From NCBI GenBank assembly GCA_018982785.1, contig JAHHEN010000001.1:620001-684000 (forward strand): DNA of 64,000 nucleotides, in the 5' to 3' direction. A program made the translations under genes and the position numbers. Position 1 is the stretch's first letter; every line of letters starts with the position of its first letter. The notes below the pieces were generated by a model that made no database searches, was not told the DNA's origin, and saw nothing but the letters and a program-made list of their open reading frames with translations. Shown here piece after piece: positions 38,476 to 46,818 of the stretch. This DNA comes from Enterococcus innesii (lineage in GTDB: Bacteria; Bacillota; Bacilli; Lactobacillales; Enterococcaceae).

Positions 38476-40365
38476 ATGCAAGAATATCAAGCAGAAAGTT
38501 ATGACGTGATCGTTGTTGGGGCCGGCCATGCCGGATCAGAAGCGGCCTTGGCAGCTAGCCGCATGGGGGCAAAAACCCTCTTGCTGACTATCAACTTAGA
38601 CATGGTCGCATTCATGCCTTGCAATCCCTCCGTCGGCGGACCCGCGAAAGGTGTCGTGGTGCGCGAAATCGATGCTTTAGGCGGAGAAATGGGCAAAAAT
38701 ATCGACAAAACCTACATCCAAATGCGGATGCTCAATACAGGAAAAGGTCCCGCTGTGCGGGCCTTGCGGGCGCAAGCCGATAAACATGCCTATGCGGCTG
38801 AAATGAAACGAACGATCGAAAAAGAAACCAATCTGACACTGCGCCAAGGAATCGTTGAAAAGCTGATCGTTGAAGAAGGCGAATGCCGTGGCGTCGTGAC
38901 CTCTACAGGCGCTCGTTATCAAGCCCAAGCTGTAGTGATCACTGCGGGAACAGCGTTGCGAGGAGAGATCATCATTGGAGAGTTGAAGTATTCTTCTGGA
39001 CCAAACAACTCCCAGCCATCGATTGGACTAGCCGATCATTTGAAAGAGCTTGGCCTAGAGATCGCTCGTTTTAAAACCGGTACACCACCGCGGGTGAAAT
39101 CCAGCACCATCAACTATGAGGTAACGGAGATCCAGCCTGGCGATGAACAACCGAATCACTTTAGTTATAGCACACCCGATGAAGCCTACAATCAAAACCA
39201 AGAACCTTGCTGGTTGACCTATACGAACGAAGGGACCCACCAAATCATCAACCAGAATTTACACCGGGCGCCGATGTTTACAGGGATCGTCGAAGGAGTA
39301 GGTGCCCGTTATTGCCCATCCATCGAAGACAAAATCGTGCGTTTTGCAGACAAATCTCGTCACCAACTATTCTTGGAACCAGAAGGGTTGAACACCGAAG
39401 AAGTGTATGTTCAAGGGCTTTCTACTTCTATGCCAGAAGACGTCCAAGTCCAAATGCTGCATTCCATCGCAGGTTTAGAAAAAGCGGAAATGATGCGGAC
39501 GGGCTACGCCATTGAATATGATGTCGTGGTACCTCATCAATTGCGTCCAACATTAGAAACCAAAGTCATCGAAAACCTCTTTACGGCAGGACAAACCAAC
39601 GGAACCAGCGGCTATGAAGAAGCGGCCGGTCAAGGCTTGATCGCCGGCATTAATGCCGCTTTGAAAATTCAAGGCAAAGAACCCTTCATTATGAAACGCA
39701 GCGACGGTTATATCGGTGTAATGATCGATGATTTGGTGACTAAAGGAACCAATGAACCATACCGTTTATTGACCTCTCGTGCCGAATACCGCTTATTGCT
39801 GCGTCATGATAATGCCGATCTGCGTTTGACCGAAGTGGGACATCAAATTGGGCTTGTACCAGGAGCGCAATACGAAGCATATGTAGCGAAAAAAGAAGCT
39901 GTTGAAGCAGAAATCAAACGTTTATCCAAAATCCGCATCAAACCAACGCCAGAAGTACAAGCGTATTTGACTGCCAAAGGGACGGCCACCTTGAAAGATG
40001 GCGTTTTAGCAAATGAATTCTTGCGTCGGCCTGAAGTGACGTATGCCGAAATGCTGCAATTTATCGAAGCCAATGAAGCATTGAAACCCAAAGAAATCGA
40101 ACAAGTCGAAATCCAAATCAAATACGAAGGTTATATTAAAAAAGCCCTCGAAAAAGTGGAGAAACTCAAACGGATGGAAGCCAAACGTATTCCTGAAAAC
40201 ATCGACTATGCCGCTATCAATGGCTTGGCAACAGAAGCCAAACAAAAACTGCAAAAAATCCAACCCGAAACCATCGCCCAAGCGAGCCGTATCAGCGGAG
40301 TAAACCCAGCTGATATTAGTATTTTGATGGTGTATATCGAACAAGGGAAGATTGCAAAGGTTTAA
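38476..40365 (+). CDS. mnmG: tRNA uridine-5-carboxymethylaminomethyl modification enzyme MnmG (GidA)
   Basis: The ATG at 38476 follows AAAAAGGAG; the earlier in-frame start overlaps the intergenic gap. The 629-residue FAD enzyme begins with the dinucleotide-binding fold [21 protein letters not shown] and has [40 protein letters not shown] and [20 protein letters not shown], followed by a C-terminal helical domain that contacts MnmE and tRNA. It is the partner of the preceding gene. The frame is intact and a strong terminator follows. Confidence 0.97.
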   Translation: MQEYQAESYDVIVVGAGHAGSEAALAASRMGAKTLLLTINLDMVAFMPCNPSVGGPAKGVVVREIDALGGEMGKNIDKTYIQMRMLNTGKGPAVRALRAQADKHAYAAEMKRTIEKETNLTLRQGIVEKLIVEEGECRGVVTSTGARYQAQAVVITAGTALRGEIIIGELKYSSGPNNSQPSIGLADHLKELGLEIARFKTGTPPRVKSSTINYEVTEIQPGDEQPNHFSYSTPDEAYNQNQEPCWLTYTNEGTHQIINQNLHRAPMFTGIVEGVGARYCPSIEDKIVRFADKSRHQLFLEPEGLNTEEVYVQGLSTSMPEDVQVQMLHSIAGLEKAEMMRTGYAIEYDVVVPHQLRPTLETKVIENLFTAGQTNGTSGYEEAAGQGLIAGINAALKIQGKEPFIMKRSDGYIGVMIDDLVTKGTNEPYRLLTSRAEYRLLLRHDNADLRLTEVGHQIGLVPGAQYEAYVAKKEAVEAEIKRLSKIRIKPTPEVQAYLTAKGTATLKDGVLANEFLRRPEVTYAEMLQFIEANEALKPKEIEQVEIQIKYEGYIKKALEKVEKLKRMEAKRIPENIDYAAINGLATEAKQKLQKIQPETIAQASRISGVNPADISILMVYIEQGKIAKV

Positions 40366-40418
40366 AGACGGTTAATATTCTTTGAAAAACCAATTTATAA
40401 ATGGTAAATAGAGTGTCA

Positions 40419-40455
40419 AAAGCCCGCTGCGAAAACAATTCGCAGCGGGCTTTTT
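40419..40455 (+). terminator. Terminator after mnmG
   Basis: The perfect arms AGCCCGCTGCG (40421-40431) and CGCAGCGGGCT (40441-40451) are followed by TTTTT. It also precedes the end of the convergent XRE gene and may act on both strands. Confidence 0.88.
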
Positions 40456-40470
40456 GTGTTAGCAATTGAA

Positions 40471-40989
40471 TTATTCAACTTTTTCAATCGTAGTGGTTCC
40501 CCAATTCATGATGTTGCTGAGATGGACATAGCCATCGTACAAATTCAAGAAAATCGAGAAGGCACAGACGATATAGATCAATACATAAAAATTATTGGCC
40601 TTTTTGTTACGCCATAAGACAAAGCCATCTAAAATCAAACCTAATGGAAAGAGAAATGAGCCGATTCCAGCTAACAGTAGCAAGAGCAGACTTTCATCTT
40701 TATCTGCTGCCATCGTTCTTTGGAGTAACGACAATTTTTCTTTCTTGTCGTTGATTTCTTGATTGTTGGTTTCGATCCGCTCTTTTAAGGCTTCGTTCTC
40801 ACGTAAAAGCTCATCAATCGAGACTTGATAGAGATCGCTCAACAAAATCAAATTCTCAATATCTGGATAGCCGCGCCCATTTTCCCATTTCGAAATCGAC
40901 TGGCGTGAAATCTGTAGTTTTTCTGCGACTGCTGTTTGCGACAATCCCGAAGACTCGCGACAGCTTTTTAATTGTTCTGCTAAAGCCAA
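40471..40989 (-). CDS. XRE-family regulator with C-terminal membrane segments
   Basis: The start is a TTG behind ATAGGAG. The 172-residue protein has an HTH_3 DNA-binding domain (residues 6-60, SGLSQTAVAEKLQISRQSISKWENGRGYPDIENL), a charged coiled-coil stretch (about 63-95), and two hydrophobic segments (about 98-122 and 132-152). A Cro/CI-like head fused to membrane helices suggests a membrane-tethered regulator. The target is unknown. It lies 16 bases downstream of a secreted-protein gene on the same strand, so the two may be cotranscribed and functionally linked. Confidence 0.82.
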   Translation of the reverse strand: MALAEQLKSCRESSGLSQTAVAEKLQISRQSISKWENGRGYPDIENLILLSDLYQVSIDELLRENEALKERIETNNQEINDKKEKLSLLQRTMAADKDESLLLLLLAGIGSFLFPLGLILDGFVLWRNKKANNFYVLIYIVCAFSIFLNLYDGYVHLSNIMNWGTTTIEKVE

Positions 40990-41005
40990 TGTATGCTCCT
41001 ATCTG

Positions 41006-41464
41006 CTATTTAACAACTAGCTTCCCATTTGAGATCGTGGTTACGACACTCCCATTGGTAGTGATTATACCTGCTTTTTGCTTAAACGTACAGGTGGCTT
41101 TGGTGGACGTGTGAGTTAATGAACTAGAAGTGATACTTCCTCTGTGAGCAACTAAACTTAAATTCGAAGTGCCTGTAAATTGATTGCGGCTATTGACCGT
41201 TACATTATAACTAGCGGTCCAATTACCGGCGGATGTTTTTGACACACGATACGTTCCCGCTGCCAGATTTGCTCGGAATGACGGCAATTTTTCAATGGTC
41301 AAAATCACCTCATTGCCTTCTTCATCTACCGTGATCAGCTGCTCATAGGGACTATCTGATGCTAGGTCATAAACGAGTTCTGGTTCTTCCACTGTCTGGG
41401 CGGCAGCTGGGAGAGCAAAGAGGAAAAAAATAAAAATAAACGGCACAAAAAATAATTTTTTCAC
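41006..41464 (-). CDS. Secreted protein, DUF5626-like
   Basis: The start is the GTG at 41464, 8 bases after AAGGAG. The 152-residue protein opens with a signal peptide (KKLFFVPFIFIFFLFALPAA, cleavage near AAAQ), then VYDLASDSPYEQLITVDEEG, GTYRVSKTSAGNWTASYNV and a Ser/Thr-rich beta-strand tail ending NGKLVVK. The layout (YDL...VDE.G, then GTY.VS....W.A.Y.V) resembles DUF5626 proteins of streptococci and enterococci, as far as I can judge by memory. No lipobox and no sortase motif; probably released. Function unknown. Confidence 0.6.
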   Translation of the reverse strand: MKKLFFVPFIFIFFLFALPAAAQTVEEPELVYDLASDSPYEQLITVDEEGNEVILTIEKLPSFRANLAAGTYRVSKTSAGNWTASYNVTVNSRNQFTGTSNLSLVAHRGSITSSSLTHTSTKATCTFKQKAGIITTNGSVVTTISNGKLVVK

Positions 41465-41823
41465 AAATACCACTCCTTGTACTTTTGATAATTCAAGTAT
41501 ACAAGGTTTATTTAGTTAAAGAAAGCACAAGCTAGTTTACAGGGGTAACGGATGGTTTACAGTTGTTGCTAGATCAGCATTTCATAGGCTTATTTTTTAG
41601 GATGTCGAGAAATTTTAAAAGTGATAGTTCATTCAAAAGGTCTTCGTTTTTTAGGTTTCTGACAACGAACCGCTGCTTTTAAAGAGAAACGTTAAAGAAG
41701 CCGTTGCTTTAGTTTTCACTAAACCTAGCTGTGAAAGGAAACAAAAAAGCGAAAGAGTAGGCAACGTTTCACGCCGTTAAAACGACAAACGTAAGGCCTC
41801 CTTCCGCTTTTTTGCAGCCAATT
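41465..41823. other. Intergenic stretch with one long hairpin
   Basis: About 360 bases without a gene. The right part (41743-41813) is a long hairpin with arms AAAAAAGCGAAAGAGTAGGC and GGCCTCCTTCCGCTTTTTT, T-rich on both sides, ending the YdaT-like gene and possibly acting on both strands. In the remaining A/T-rich 270 bases I see no convincing ORF or RNA. Confidence 0.6.
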
Positions 41824-42276
41824 TTATTCTCTCAAATCAATATCCTTTTGATGGTCGCCGTCTTTCTTATAAACGTTCACCACGGATTCTTTGTTTTCGG
41901 CGATTTCTTTGGCACGGGCGATGGCATCTGCTTTCTTGTCGAAATGGTCACTGGCACGTTTTGCCCCTTTGGAACGGACTTGCCATTGGTCCTCTTCATA
42001 CACAACTTCTACATCCGCATCCATTAATTTTTTCGCATTCTTATTGGTTTGATGGGCATCATCTTTTTGCGGATTTTTCTCTTTCTGAAAAGCTTTCTTC
42101 TCCTCTTCGTCTGCATTTTCATACCATTTTTCTGCTTGACTCGTGGCGATCGGGATCGCCCGATCATCGGAATAGCCATCGGCTAGCAAGGCATTGGCGA
42201 TATCGATCGCTTTTTTACGAACTAAGGGGTCTAAATTCTTCATTGACGCAGGATAATCACGGACATTCCAAGGCAT
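41824..42276 (-). CDS. YdaT-like general-stress protein with C-terminal DUF2188
   Basis: The 150-residue soluble protein has an N-terminal part (1-62) MPWNVRDYPASMKNLDPLVR with KAIDIANALLADGYSDDRAIPIATSQAEKWY, matching B. subtilis YdaT as remembered, then a charged linker and a C-terminal DUF2188-type domain (about 88-145; WQVRSKGAKRASDHFDKKADAIARAKEIA, VNVYKKDG). YdaT is a SigB-dependent stress protein in Bacillus; enterococci lack the same SigB control, so regulation here is unknown. It sits divergently next to an SDR gene of the general-stress type. Confidence 0.72.
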   Translation of the reverse strand: MPWNVRDYPASMKNLDPLVRKKAIDIANALLADGYSDDRAIPIATSQAEKWYENADEEEKKAFQKEKNPQKDDAHQTNKNAKKLMDADVEVVYEEDQWQVRSKGAKRASDHFDKKADAIARAKEIAENKESVVNVYKKDGDHQKDIDLRE

Positions 42277-42531
42277 TGTTTGTTTCCTCCTTTTTGTTGA
42301 TCCAAGGTCATTTTCTTAGGGGTTCCCTTTTACAGGTACCACCAGTTACTACTCATTAGTTTACGCCCTTCTATAAAAAAGGGAAATCATTTGCTTTTGG
42401 TCAAAAATGAGGGCACTTTCTTTTTTCATTTTCTAATAAACGAGGATTTATTTTTGTTAACAAAGCGTTATATTTCCCAAAAAAAAATGAATGGTTTAGA
42501 ATTTTATTATAGAGAAAAGGAGGACGTAAGA

Positions 42532-43425
42532 ATGAGTGAACCTATTTTGACTGATCCACGGGAACTTTATCACACGGGTAAATACAGCAAACAGGAACAA
42601 GATACGCCTGCTTTACAAGAAGAAATGCGACCAAAACCTGATTGTGGCGAAGACTCTTATGAGGGAAGTCAGCAGTTAGAAAACCGGCGGGTACTAATTA
42701 CCGGTGGGGATTCTGGGATCGGACGAGCAGCAGCCATTGCCTTCGCCCGAGAAGGAGCAGACATTGCTCTACACTTTTTCCCAGGTGAAGAAGAAGATGC
42801 CGAAGAAGTTGCAGGGTACATCAAAGAAGCCGGACGTAAAGTGATCTTGCTACCCTATGACCTGCGAGACGAAGCGGCACCACAAGAGATCGTTGACAAA
42901 GCGGTAGCAGCATTGGGTGGGTTAGATACATTAGTATTGAACGCAGCACAGCAAATCACGCGGCCATCGATTGCAGAATTACCGATTGAACAAGTGAAAG
43001 ACACCTTTATGGTAAACATTATCTCAATGTTTGCATTAGTGAAAGCAGCTGAGCCACACTTACCGGCTGGGGGAGCGATCGTGACAACGACTTCTGTCCA
43101 AGCCTTTAGTCCAAGCGCCCATTTAATGGATTATGCGGCAACCAAATCGGCGATCGCCAGTTTTACAGTCAGCTTGGCGAAACAATTTGCTGAAAAAGGG
43201 ATTCGGGTCAATGGGGTAGCCCCAGGACCAATCTGGACACCATTACAGTTAGATCATGGCCAACCGCAAGACAAGTTGCCTGAATTTGGTCAGCAAGCAT
43301 TACTGGAGCGGGCAGGACAACCAGCTGAGCTGGCACCCGTCTATGTCTTTTTAGCTTCCAATAAAGCTAGCTATGTGACAGCACAGATTTATGGTGTTAC
43401 CGGCGGAGAAGCCATCAACTTGTAA
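42532..43425 (+). CDS. Short-chain dehydrogenase/reductase (YdaD/YghA-type)
   Basis: The ATG at 42532 (MSEPILTDPRELYHTGKY) follows AAAGGAGG. The 297-residue SDR has a 45-residue N-terminal extension, the cofactor loop ITGGDSGIGRAAAIAFAREGA, NAAQQ (NAG equivalent), catalytic Ser (TTSVQAF), and YAATK with Tyr-x-x-x-Lys, then NGVAPGPIWTPLQ. It matches the stress-associated oxidoreductases YdaD and YghA. The substrate is unknown. It heads the plus-strand cluster leading into amaP, DUF2273 and gls24. Confidence 0.85.
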   Translation: MSEPILTDPRELYHTGKYSKQEQDTPALQEEMRPKPDCGEDSYEGSQQLENRRVLITGGDSGIGRAAAIAFAREGADIALHFFPGEEEDAEEVAGYIKEAGRKVILLPYDLRDEAAPQEIVDKAVAALGGLDTLVLNAAQQITRPSIAELPIEQVKDTFMVNIISMFALVKAAEPHLPAGGAIVTTTSVQAFSPSAHLMDYAATKSAIASFTVSLAKQFAEKGIRVNGVAPGPIWTPLQLDHGQPQDKLPEFGQQALLERAGQPAELAPVYVFLASNKASYVTAQIYGVTGGEAINL

Positions 43426-43463
43426 GCTTATCAAAAAATCGGAGAAAAAGGAGGAGGTGTCCT

Positions 43464-44033
43464 ATGAGTAAAGGGTGGAAAATCGTATCAATCATCGTTT
43501 CGTTGATCTTTATCACTGTCTTATTACCAATCGTTTTAATGAGTAATCCTTACATGCAGCTGCCATTTGGTTTGGACAGCAGAGGCAATGTCGTCACGTA
43601 TTTCTTTGACAACTTGTTTATGCGTCAATATATGTTTTGGGTAGCCGTTGTTTTAATCGCCGTATTCTTGATCGTGATCTTAGTCGTGCTGTTTTATCCA
43701 AAAACTAAAACAACCTTTGTTTTGAAAGAGGATAAGGGCGCATTGACGATCGATAAGAAAGCGATCGAAGGACTTGTACGTACGAAAGTAAATGAAAAAG
43801 AATTTGTTGAAGGACCAAAAGTGCATGTCAAGGCGACCAAAAATCGAATTTTGATCAAAATCAAAGGCCGCTTGAAACGGACGTCTGCCTTAGTTGGCAA
43901 AACCGAAAACTTAATGGCGGAAATCCAACAAGATGTCCAACGAGTGCTTGGCTCAAGTGAAAAAGTCAAAGTCGAAGTCAATTACGCGAATTTTGAACAA
44001 AATGAGACTCCGGAAAACCCGCGAGTAGAATAG
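43464..44033 (+). CDS. amaP: Alkaline shock response membrane anchor protein AmaP
   Basis: The 189-residue protein has two membrane helices (residues 7-26 and about 58-78) with a short external loop, then a cytoplasmic domain (from 85) with TTFVLKEDKGALTIDKKAIEG and KVHVKATKNRILIKIKG, related to the Asp23 fold. Family knowledge: in S. aureus AmaP tethers Asp23 to the membrane. Here it lies two genes upstream of the Gls24/Asp23 homologue, consistent with that role. A GGAGGAGG site precedes the ATG. Confidence 0.88.
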   Translation: MSKGWKIVSIIVSLIFITVLLPIVLMSNPYMQLPFGLDSRGNVVTYFFDNLFMRQYMFWVAVVLIAVFLIVILVVLFYPKTKTTFVLKEDKGALTIDKKAIEGLVRTKVNEKEFVEGPKVHVKATKNRILIKIKGRLKRTSALVGKTENLMAEIQQDVQRVLGSSEKVKVEVNYANFEQNETPENPRVE

Positions 44034-44040
44034 GAGGGCT

Positions 44041-44232
44041 ATGATGAACGAACTACAACAATACAAAATCCCATTGATTTTTGGAGCAATCGGCCTTGTT
44101 CTGGCTGTGTTGTTTGTAACGATCGGTTTTTTCAAAACATTGCTGATTCTACTCCTAACAGGTTTGGGTTTTGCGCTAGGATTGTATCTCCAACGTACCG
44201 GTATCATCGACGAATTTTTTAACCAACAATAA
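44041..44232 (+). CDS. DUF2273 small membrane protein
   Basis: The 63-residue protein has two membrane segments (residues about 10-30 and 33-50), starting MMNELQQYKIPLIFGAIGLV and ending QRTGIIDEFFNQQ, the DUF2273 pattern always found between amaP and asp23/gls24-like genes. The second ATG (44044) may be the real start. It lies 7 bases after amaP and 24 before gls24. Its precise function is not known; membrane location with AmaP is inferred. Confidence 0.85.
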   Translation: MMNELQQYKIPLIFGAIGLVLAVLFVTIGFFKTLLILLLTGLGFALGLYLQRTGIIDEFFNQQ

Positions 44233-44256
44233 CGTATTTTATAGGAGGAATTTTTA

Positions 44257-45027
44257 ATGAATAACGATAAAAACGAATTAAACAATGAAAAAAATGTCAG
44301 CGCACATCCAGATCCAGTGGTTCCCAATACCAATCATCAAGCCAATGAAAATGCAATTCCAATGACTGAATCACCTGATCCAGTCGTGCCAAATGCTGAA
44401 AAAGCAGTAGCAGGACAACAAAATGGACCAAAACCAGGGGATCATCCAGCTCCAGGAAATCCAAATCCAGCTGGACATCATCCAGCACCGCCAAAACCTG
44501 GACACAACGATTTTGAAGGACCAACCGGGGATGCACCCGTTCATGGTTCATTGACCTATGATGACAAAGTGATCCAAAAAATCATCGGGATCGCATTAGA
44601 AAATGTAGATGGTCTGTTGACGGTCGATGGTGGTTTCTTCTCTAACATTGCGGAAAAATTAGTGAATACAGACAATGTGACTGCCGGTATCAATACTGAA
44701 GTTGGGAAAAAACAAGTAGCCGTTGATTTAGATATCGTGGTTGAATACGACCGCAACATCCCAGAAATCGCTGAACAAGTCAAAGAAGTCATTCAAAAAG
44801 AAGTAACGACGATGACCCAATTAGAAGTGATCGAAGTCAACATCAACGTTGTGGATGTAAAAACGATCGCTGAATACGAAGAGGAACAAGAAACGGTTCA
44901 AGACAAAGTAACGTCAGCTGCTTCTAAAACCGGCGACTTTGCTTCACGTCAAACCAACAAAGCCAAACATGCGGCTTCCCGTGCGTCTGATCGTATCGAA
45001 GAATACAACGAACCTCGCGTGAAATAA
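44257..45027 (+). CDS. Asp23/Gls24 envelope-stress protein with a Pro/Asn/His-rich N-terminal extension
   Basis: The 256-residue protein carries a canonical Asp23/Gls24 domain (about residues 98-205: LTYDDKVIQKIIGIALENVDGLL, VDLDIVVEYDRNIPEIAEQV, VNINVVDV) followed by a charged helical tail. Before it lies a low-complexity stretch of about 95 residues rich in Pro, Asn, His and Gly, with a repeated PDPVVPN (18-24 and 40-46) and a PAPGNPNPAGHHPAPPKPG segment. Gls24 proteins support envelope stress tolerance and, in E. faecalis, bile-salt survival. The extension is longer than in typical Asp23. The operon ends with a strong terminator. Confidence 0.88.
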   Translation: MNNDKNELNNEKNVSAHPDPVVPNTNHQANENAIPMTESPDPVVPNAEKAVAGQQNGPKPGDHPAPGNPNPAGHHPAPPKPGHNDFEGPTGDAPVHGSLTYDDKVIQKIIGIALENVDGLLTVDGGFFSNIAEKLVNTDNVTAGINTEVGKKQVAVDLDIVVEYDRNIPEIAEQVKEVIQKEVTTMTQLEVIEVNINVVDVKTIAEYEEEQETVQDKVTSAASKTGDFASRQTNKAKHAASRASDRIEEYNEPRVK

Positions 45028-45030
45028 AAA

Positions 45031-45046
45031 AGTTTCATATGAAACA
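45031..45046 (+). promoter_or_regulatory. Degenerate parS-like palindrome after gls24
   Basis: AGTTTCATATGAAACA matches parS at 13 of 16 positions; the central CACGTG is CATATG here. It lies 1 kb from parA. Confidence 0.35.
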
Positions 45047-45048
45047 AA

Positions 45049-45083
45049 AACAAGCATTGATCCTGAGATCAATGCTTGTTTCT
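45049..45083 (+). terminator. gls24 operon terminator
   Basis: The perfect 14-base arms AACAAGCATTGATC (45049-45062) and GATCAATGCTTGTT (45067-45080) carry a four-base loop, then TTCTTT. Confidence 0.85.
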
Positions 45084-45243
45084 TTGCGAAGAAAAGCTGA
45101 CCAGCAAGGTTGGCAGTCTCGCTGGTCAAGGAAAAATGAAAAAAGTTTTTTGGATTGAAATGAGTATAATTCCCATGCCTTAAACCAACCTTAAAGCCCC
45201 AGTTAAAAAATGGTAAATTCTCCTAGAAAGCAATCTCTGGCTA

Positions 45244-45272
45244 TTGCATCACATTGCTTTTTGCGTTAAAGT
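45244..45272 (+). promoter_or_regulatory. Probable rsmG-parAB promoter
   Basis: TTGCAT (45244-45249), a 17-base spacer and TAAAGT (45267-45272) place the transcript start a few bases before the inverted repeat at 45284. Confidence 0.5.
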
Positions 45273-45283
45273 AGGAACTAGTC

Positions 45284-45307
45284 TGTGAAACATTTTTCTG
45301 TTTCACA
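45284..45307 (+). repeat. Inverted repeat in the rsmG leader made of outward-facing parS half-sites
   Basis: TGTGAAACA (45284-45292), TTTTTC and TGTTTCACA (45299-45307) form a perfect 9-base inverted repeat just before the ribosome site of rsmG. The arms equal parS half-sites in reversed order. It can form an RNA hairpin. Confidence 0.6.
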
Positions 45308-45325
45308 AAATAGAAAGGATTCGTT

Positions 45326-46042
45326 ATGCTACCTGAAGAATTTCATGAAGAATTACGCAAAAACGGGATCGTTTTAACCGAAGAACAAATGGAAAAATTC
45401 GCTGTCTATTTCGAGCGTTTAGTCGAATGGAATCAGAAGATGAATCTAACCGCAATCACGGAAAAATCAGAAGTGTATTTGAAGCATTTCTACGATTCTG
45501 TTTCCTTAGCTTTTGAAACCGCCTTTGATCCGCAAAGTCATTTGTGCGATGTCGGTTCAGGTGCTGGCTTTCCAAGTATTCCACTAAAAATCGTGTTTCC
45601 TGAATTAGAAGTGACGATCGTCGACTCTTTAAATAAGCGCATCACCTTTTTACAAACCCTTGTGACGGATCTACAATTGGAAAATGTCCACTTGTACCAT
45701 GACCGTGCAGAAACATTTGGTCAAAACCCGCAATTTCGTGGGCAATTCGATTATGTGACCGCTCGTGCGGTTGCCCGTTTGAATGTGTTAACGGAACTCT
45801 GTGTGCCATTGGTGAAAAAAGCAGGCTATTTTTATGCGCTCAAAGCTGCCAAAAGCGAGGAAGAACTGGTTGAAGCCAAACCAGCGATCTCACTCTTAGG
45901 CGGCAAATTTATTGAAGAAAAAAGCTTTACCTTACCGGTCAGCGGCGATGAACGCCATCTTTTGATCATTCAAAAGAAAAAAGAAACGCCAAAGAAATAC
46001 CCCCGCAAACCGGGAATGCCAGCGAAACAACCAATTAAATAG
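45326..46042 (+). CDS. rsmG: 16S rRNA (guanine-527-N7)-methyltransferase RsmG (GidB)
   Basis: The 238-residue SAM-dependent methyltransferase has an N-terminal helical part ([20 protein letters not shown]...[14 protein letters not shown]), SAM-binding motif [21 protein letters not shown], and [20 protein letters not shown]. It methylates G527 of 16S rRNA; loss of the enzyme gives low-level streptomycin resistance in other bacteria. It precedes parA-parB, a conserved order near bacterial origins, and likely shares their transcript. Confidence 0.96.
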   Translation: MLPEEFHEELRKNGIVLTEEQMEKFAVYFERLVEWNQKMNLTAITEKSEVYLKHFYDSVSLAFETAFDPQSHLCDVGSGAGFPSIPLKIVFPELEVTIVDSLNKRITFLQTLVTDLQLENVHLYHDRAETFGQNPQFRGQFDYVTARAVARLNVLTELCVPLVKKAGYFYALKAAKSEEELVEAKPAISLLGGKFIEEKSFTLPVSGDERHLLIIQKKKETPKKYPRKPGMPAKQPIK

Positions 46043-46053
46043 GAGGAAAATCA

Positions 46054-46818
46054 ATGGCCCGTATTATTTCTGTTGCAAACCAAAAAGGCGGCGTAGGCAA
46101 AACCACCACAACGGTGAACCTAGGTGCGTCCTTAGCATTTGTCGGCAAAAAAGTGTTACTCGTAGATATTGATGCCCAAGGCAACGCCACAAGCGGTGTC
46201 GGCATTCGCAAACCAGATGTGGAACAAGACATCTATGATGTATTAGTTAATGAAACACCGATCGTTGAAGCGATTTTACCTAGCAGCCGAGAAAACTTGG
46301 ATATCGTTCCAGCGACGATCCAATTAGCTGGTGCGGAAATTGAATTGACCTCCATGATGGCACGGGAATCTCGATTGAAATCGGCTTTGAATGAAATCAA
46401 AGAACAATACGATTATATCTTTATCGATTGCCCGCCATCTTTAGGTCATTTGACGATCAATGCCTTTACCGCCAGTGATTCGATTTTGATCCCAGTCCAA
46501 TGTGAGTACTATGCATTAGAAGGGCTGAGCCAACTATTGAATACCGTGCGTTTAGTACAAAAACATTTTAACCCTGAGTTAGAGATCGAAGGGGTCTTAC
46601 TGACGATGTATGATGCCCGTACGAACTTAGGCGCGGAAGTCGTGGAGGAAGTCCGTCGCTATTTCCAAGAAAAAGTATATGAAACCATTATTCCGCGGAA
46701 TATCCGTTTGTCTGAAGCACCTAGTCATGGATTGTCGATCATTGATTATGATCCACGCTCAAAAGGAGCCGAAGTCTATCAGACGTTAGCAAAGGAAGTG
46801 TTAGCCCGTGAAGAATAA
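46054..46818 (+). CDS. parA: Chromosome-partitioning ATPase ParA (Soj)
   Basis: The 254-residue deviant Walker ATPase has KGGVGKTTTTVNLGASLAF (two-lysine Walker A), the switch segment LLVDIDAQGNAT and DYIFIDCPPSLGHLTINA. It binds DNA as an ATP dimer, is stimulated by ParB, and in B. subtilis also modulates DnaA. AGGAGG lies 8 bases before the ATG. It overlaps parB by 11 bases. Position 12.5 kb from oriC fits an origin-segregation role. Confidence 0.96.
   Translation: MARIISVANQKGGVGKTTTTVNLGASLAFVGKKVLLVDIDAQGNATSGVGIRKPDVEQDIYDVLVNETPIVEAILPSSRENLDIVPATIQLAGAEIELTSMMARESRLKSALNEIKEQYDYIFIDCPPSLGHLTINAFTASDSILIPVQCEYYALEGLSQLLNTVRLVQKHFNPELEIEGVLLTMYDARTNLGAEVVEEVRRYFQEKVYETIIPRNIRLSEAPSHGLSIIDYDPRSKGAEVYQTLAKEVLAREE

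Noticed and set aside
41824-45027. Horizontally acquired island
   Set aside because: Base composition and codon choice look like the neighbours, there are no mobility genes or flanking repeats, and the amaP-DUF2273-gls24 order is normal for Lactobacillales.
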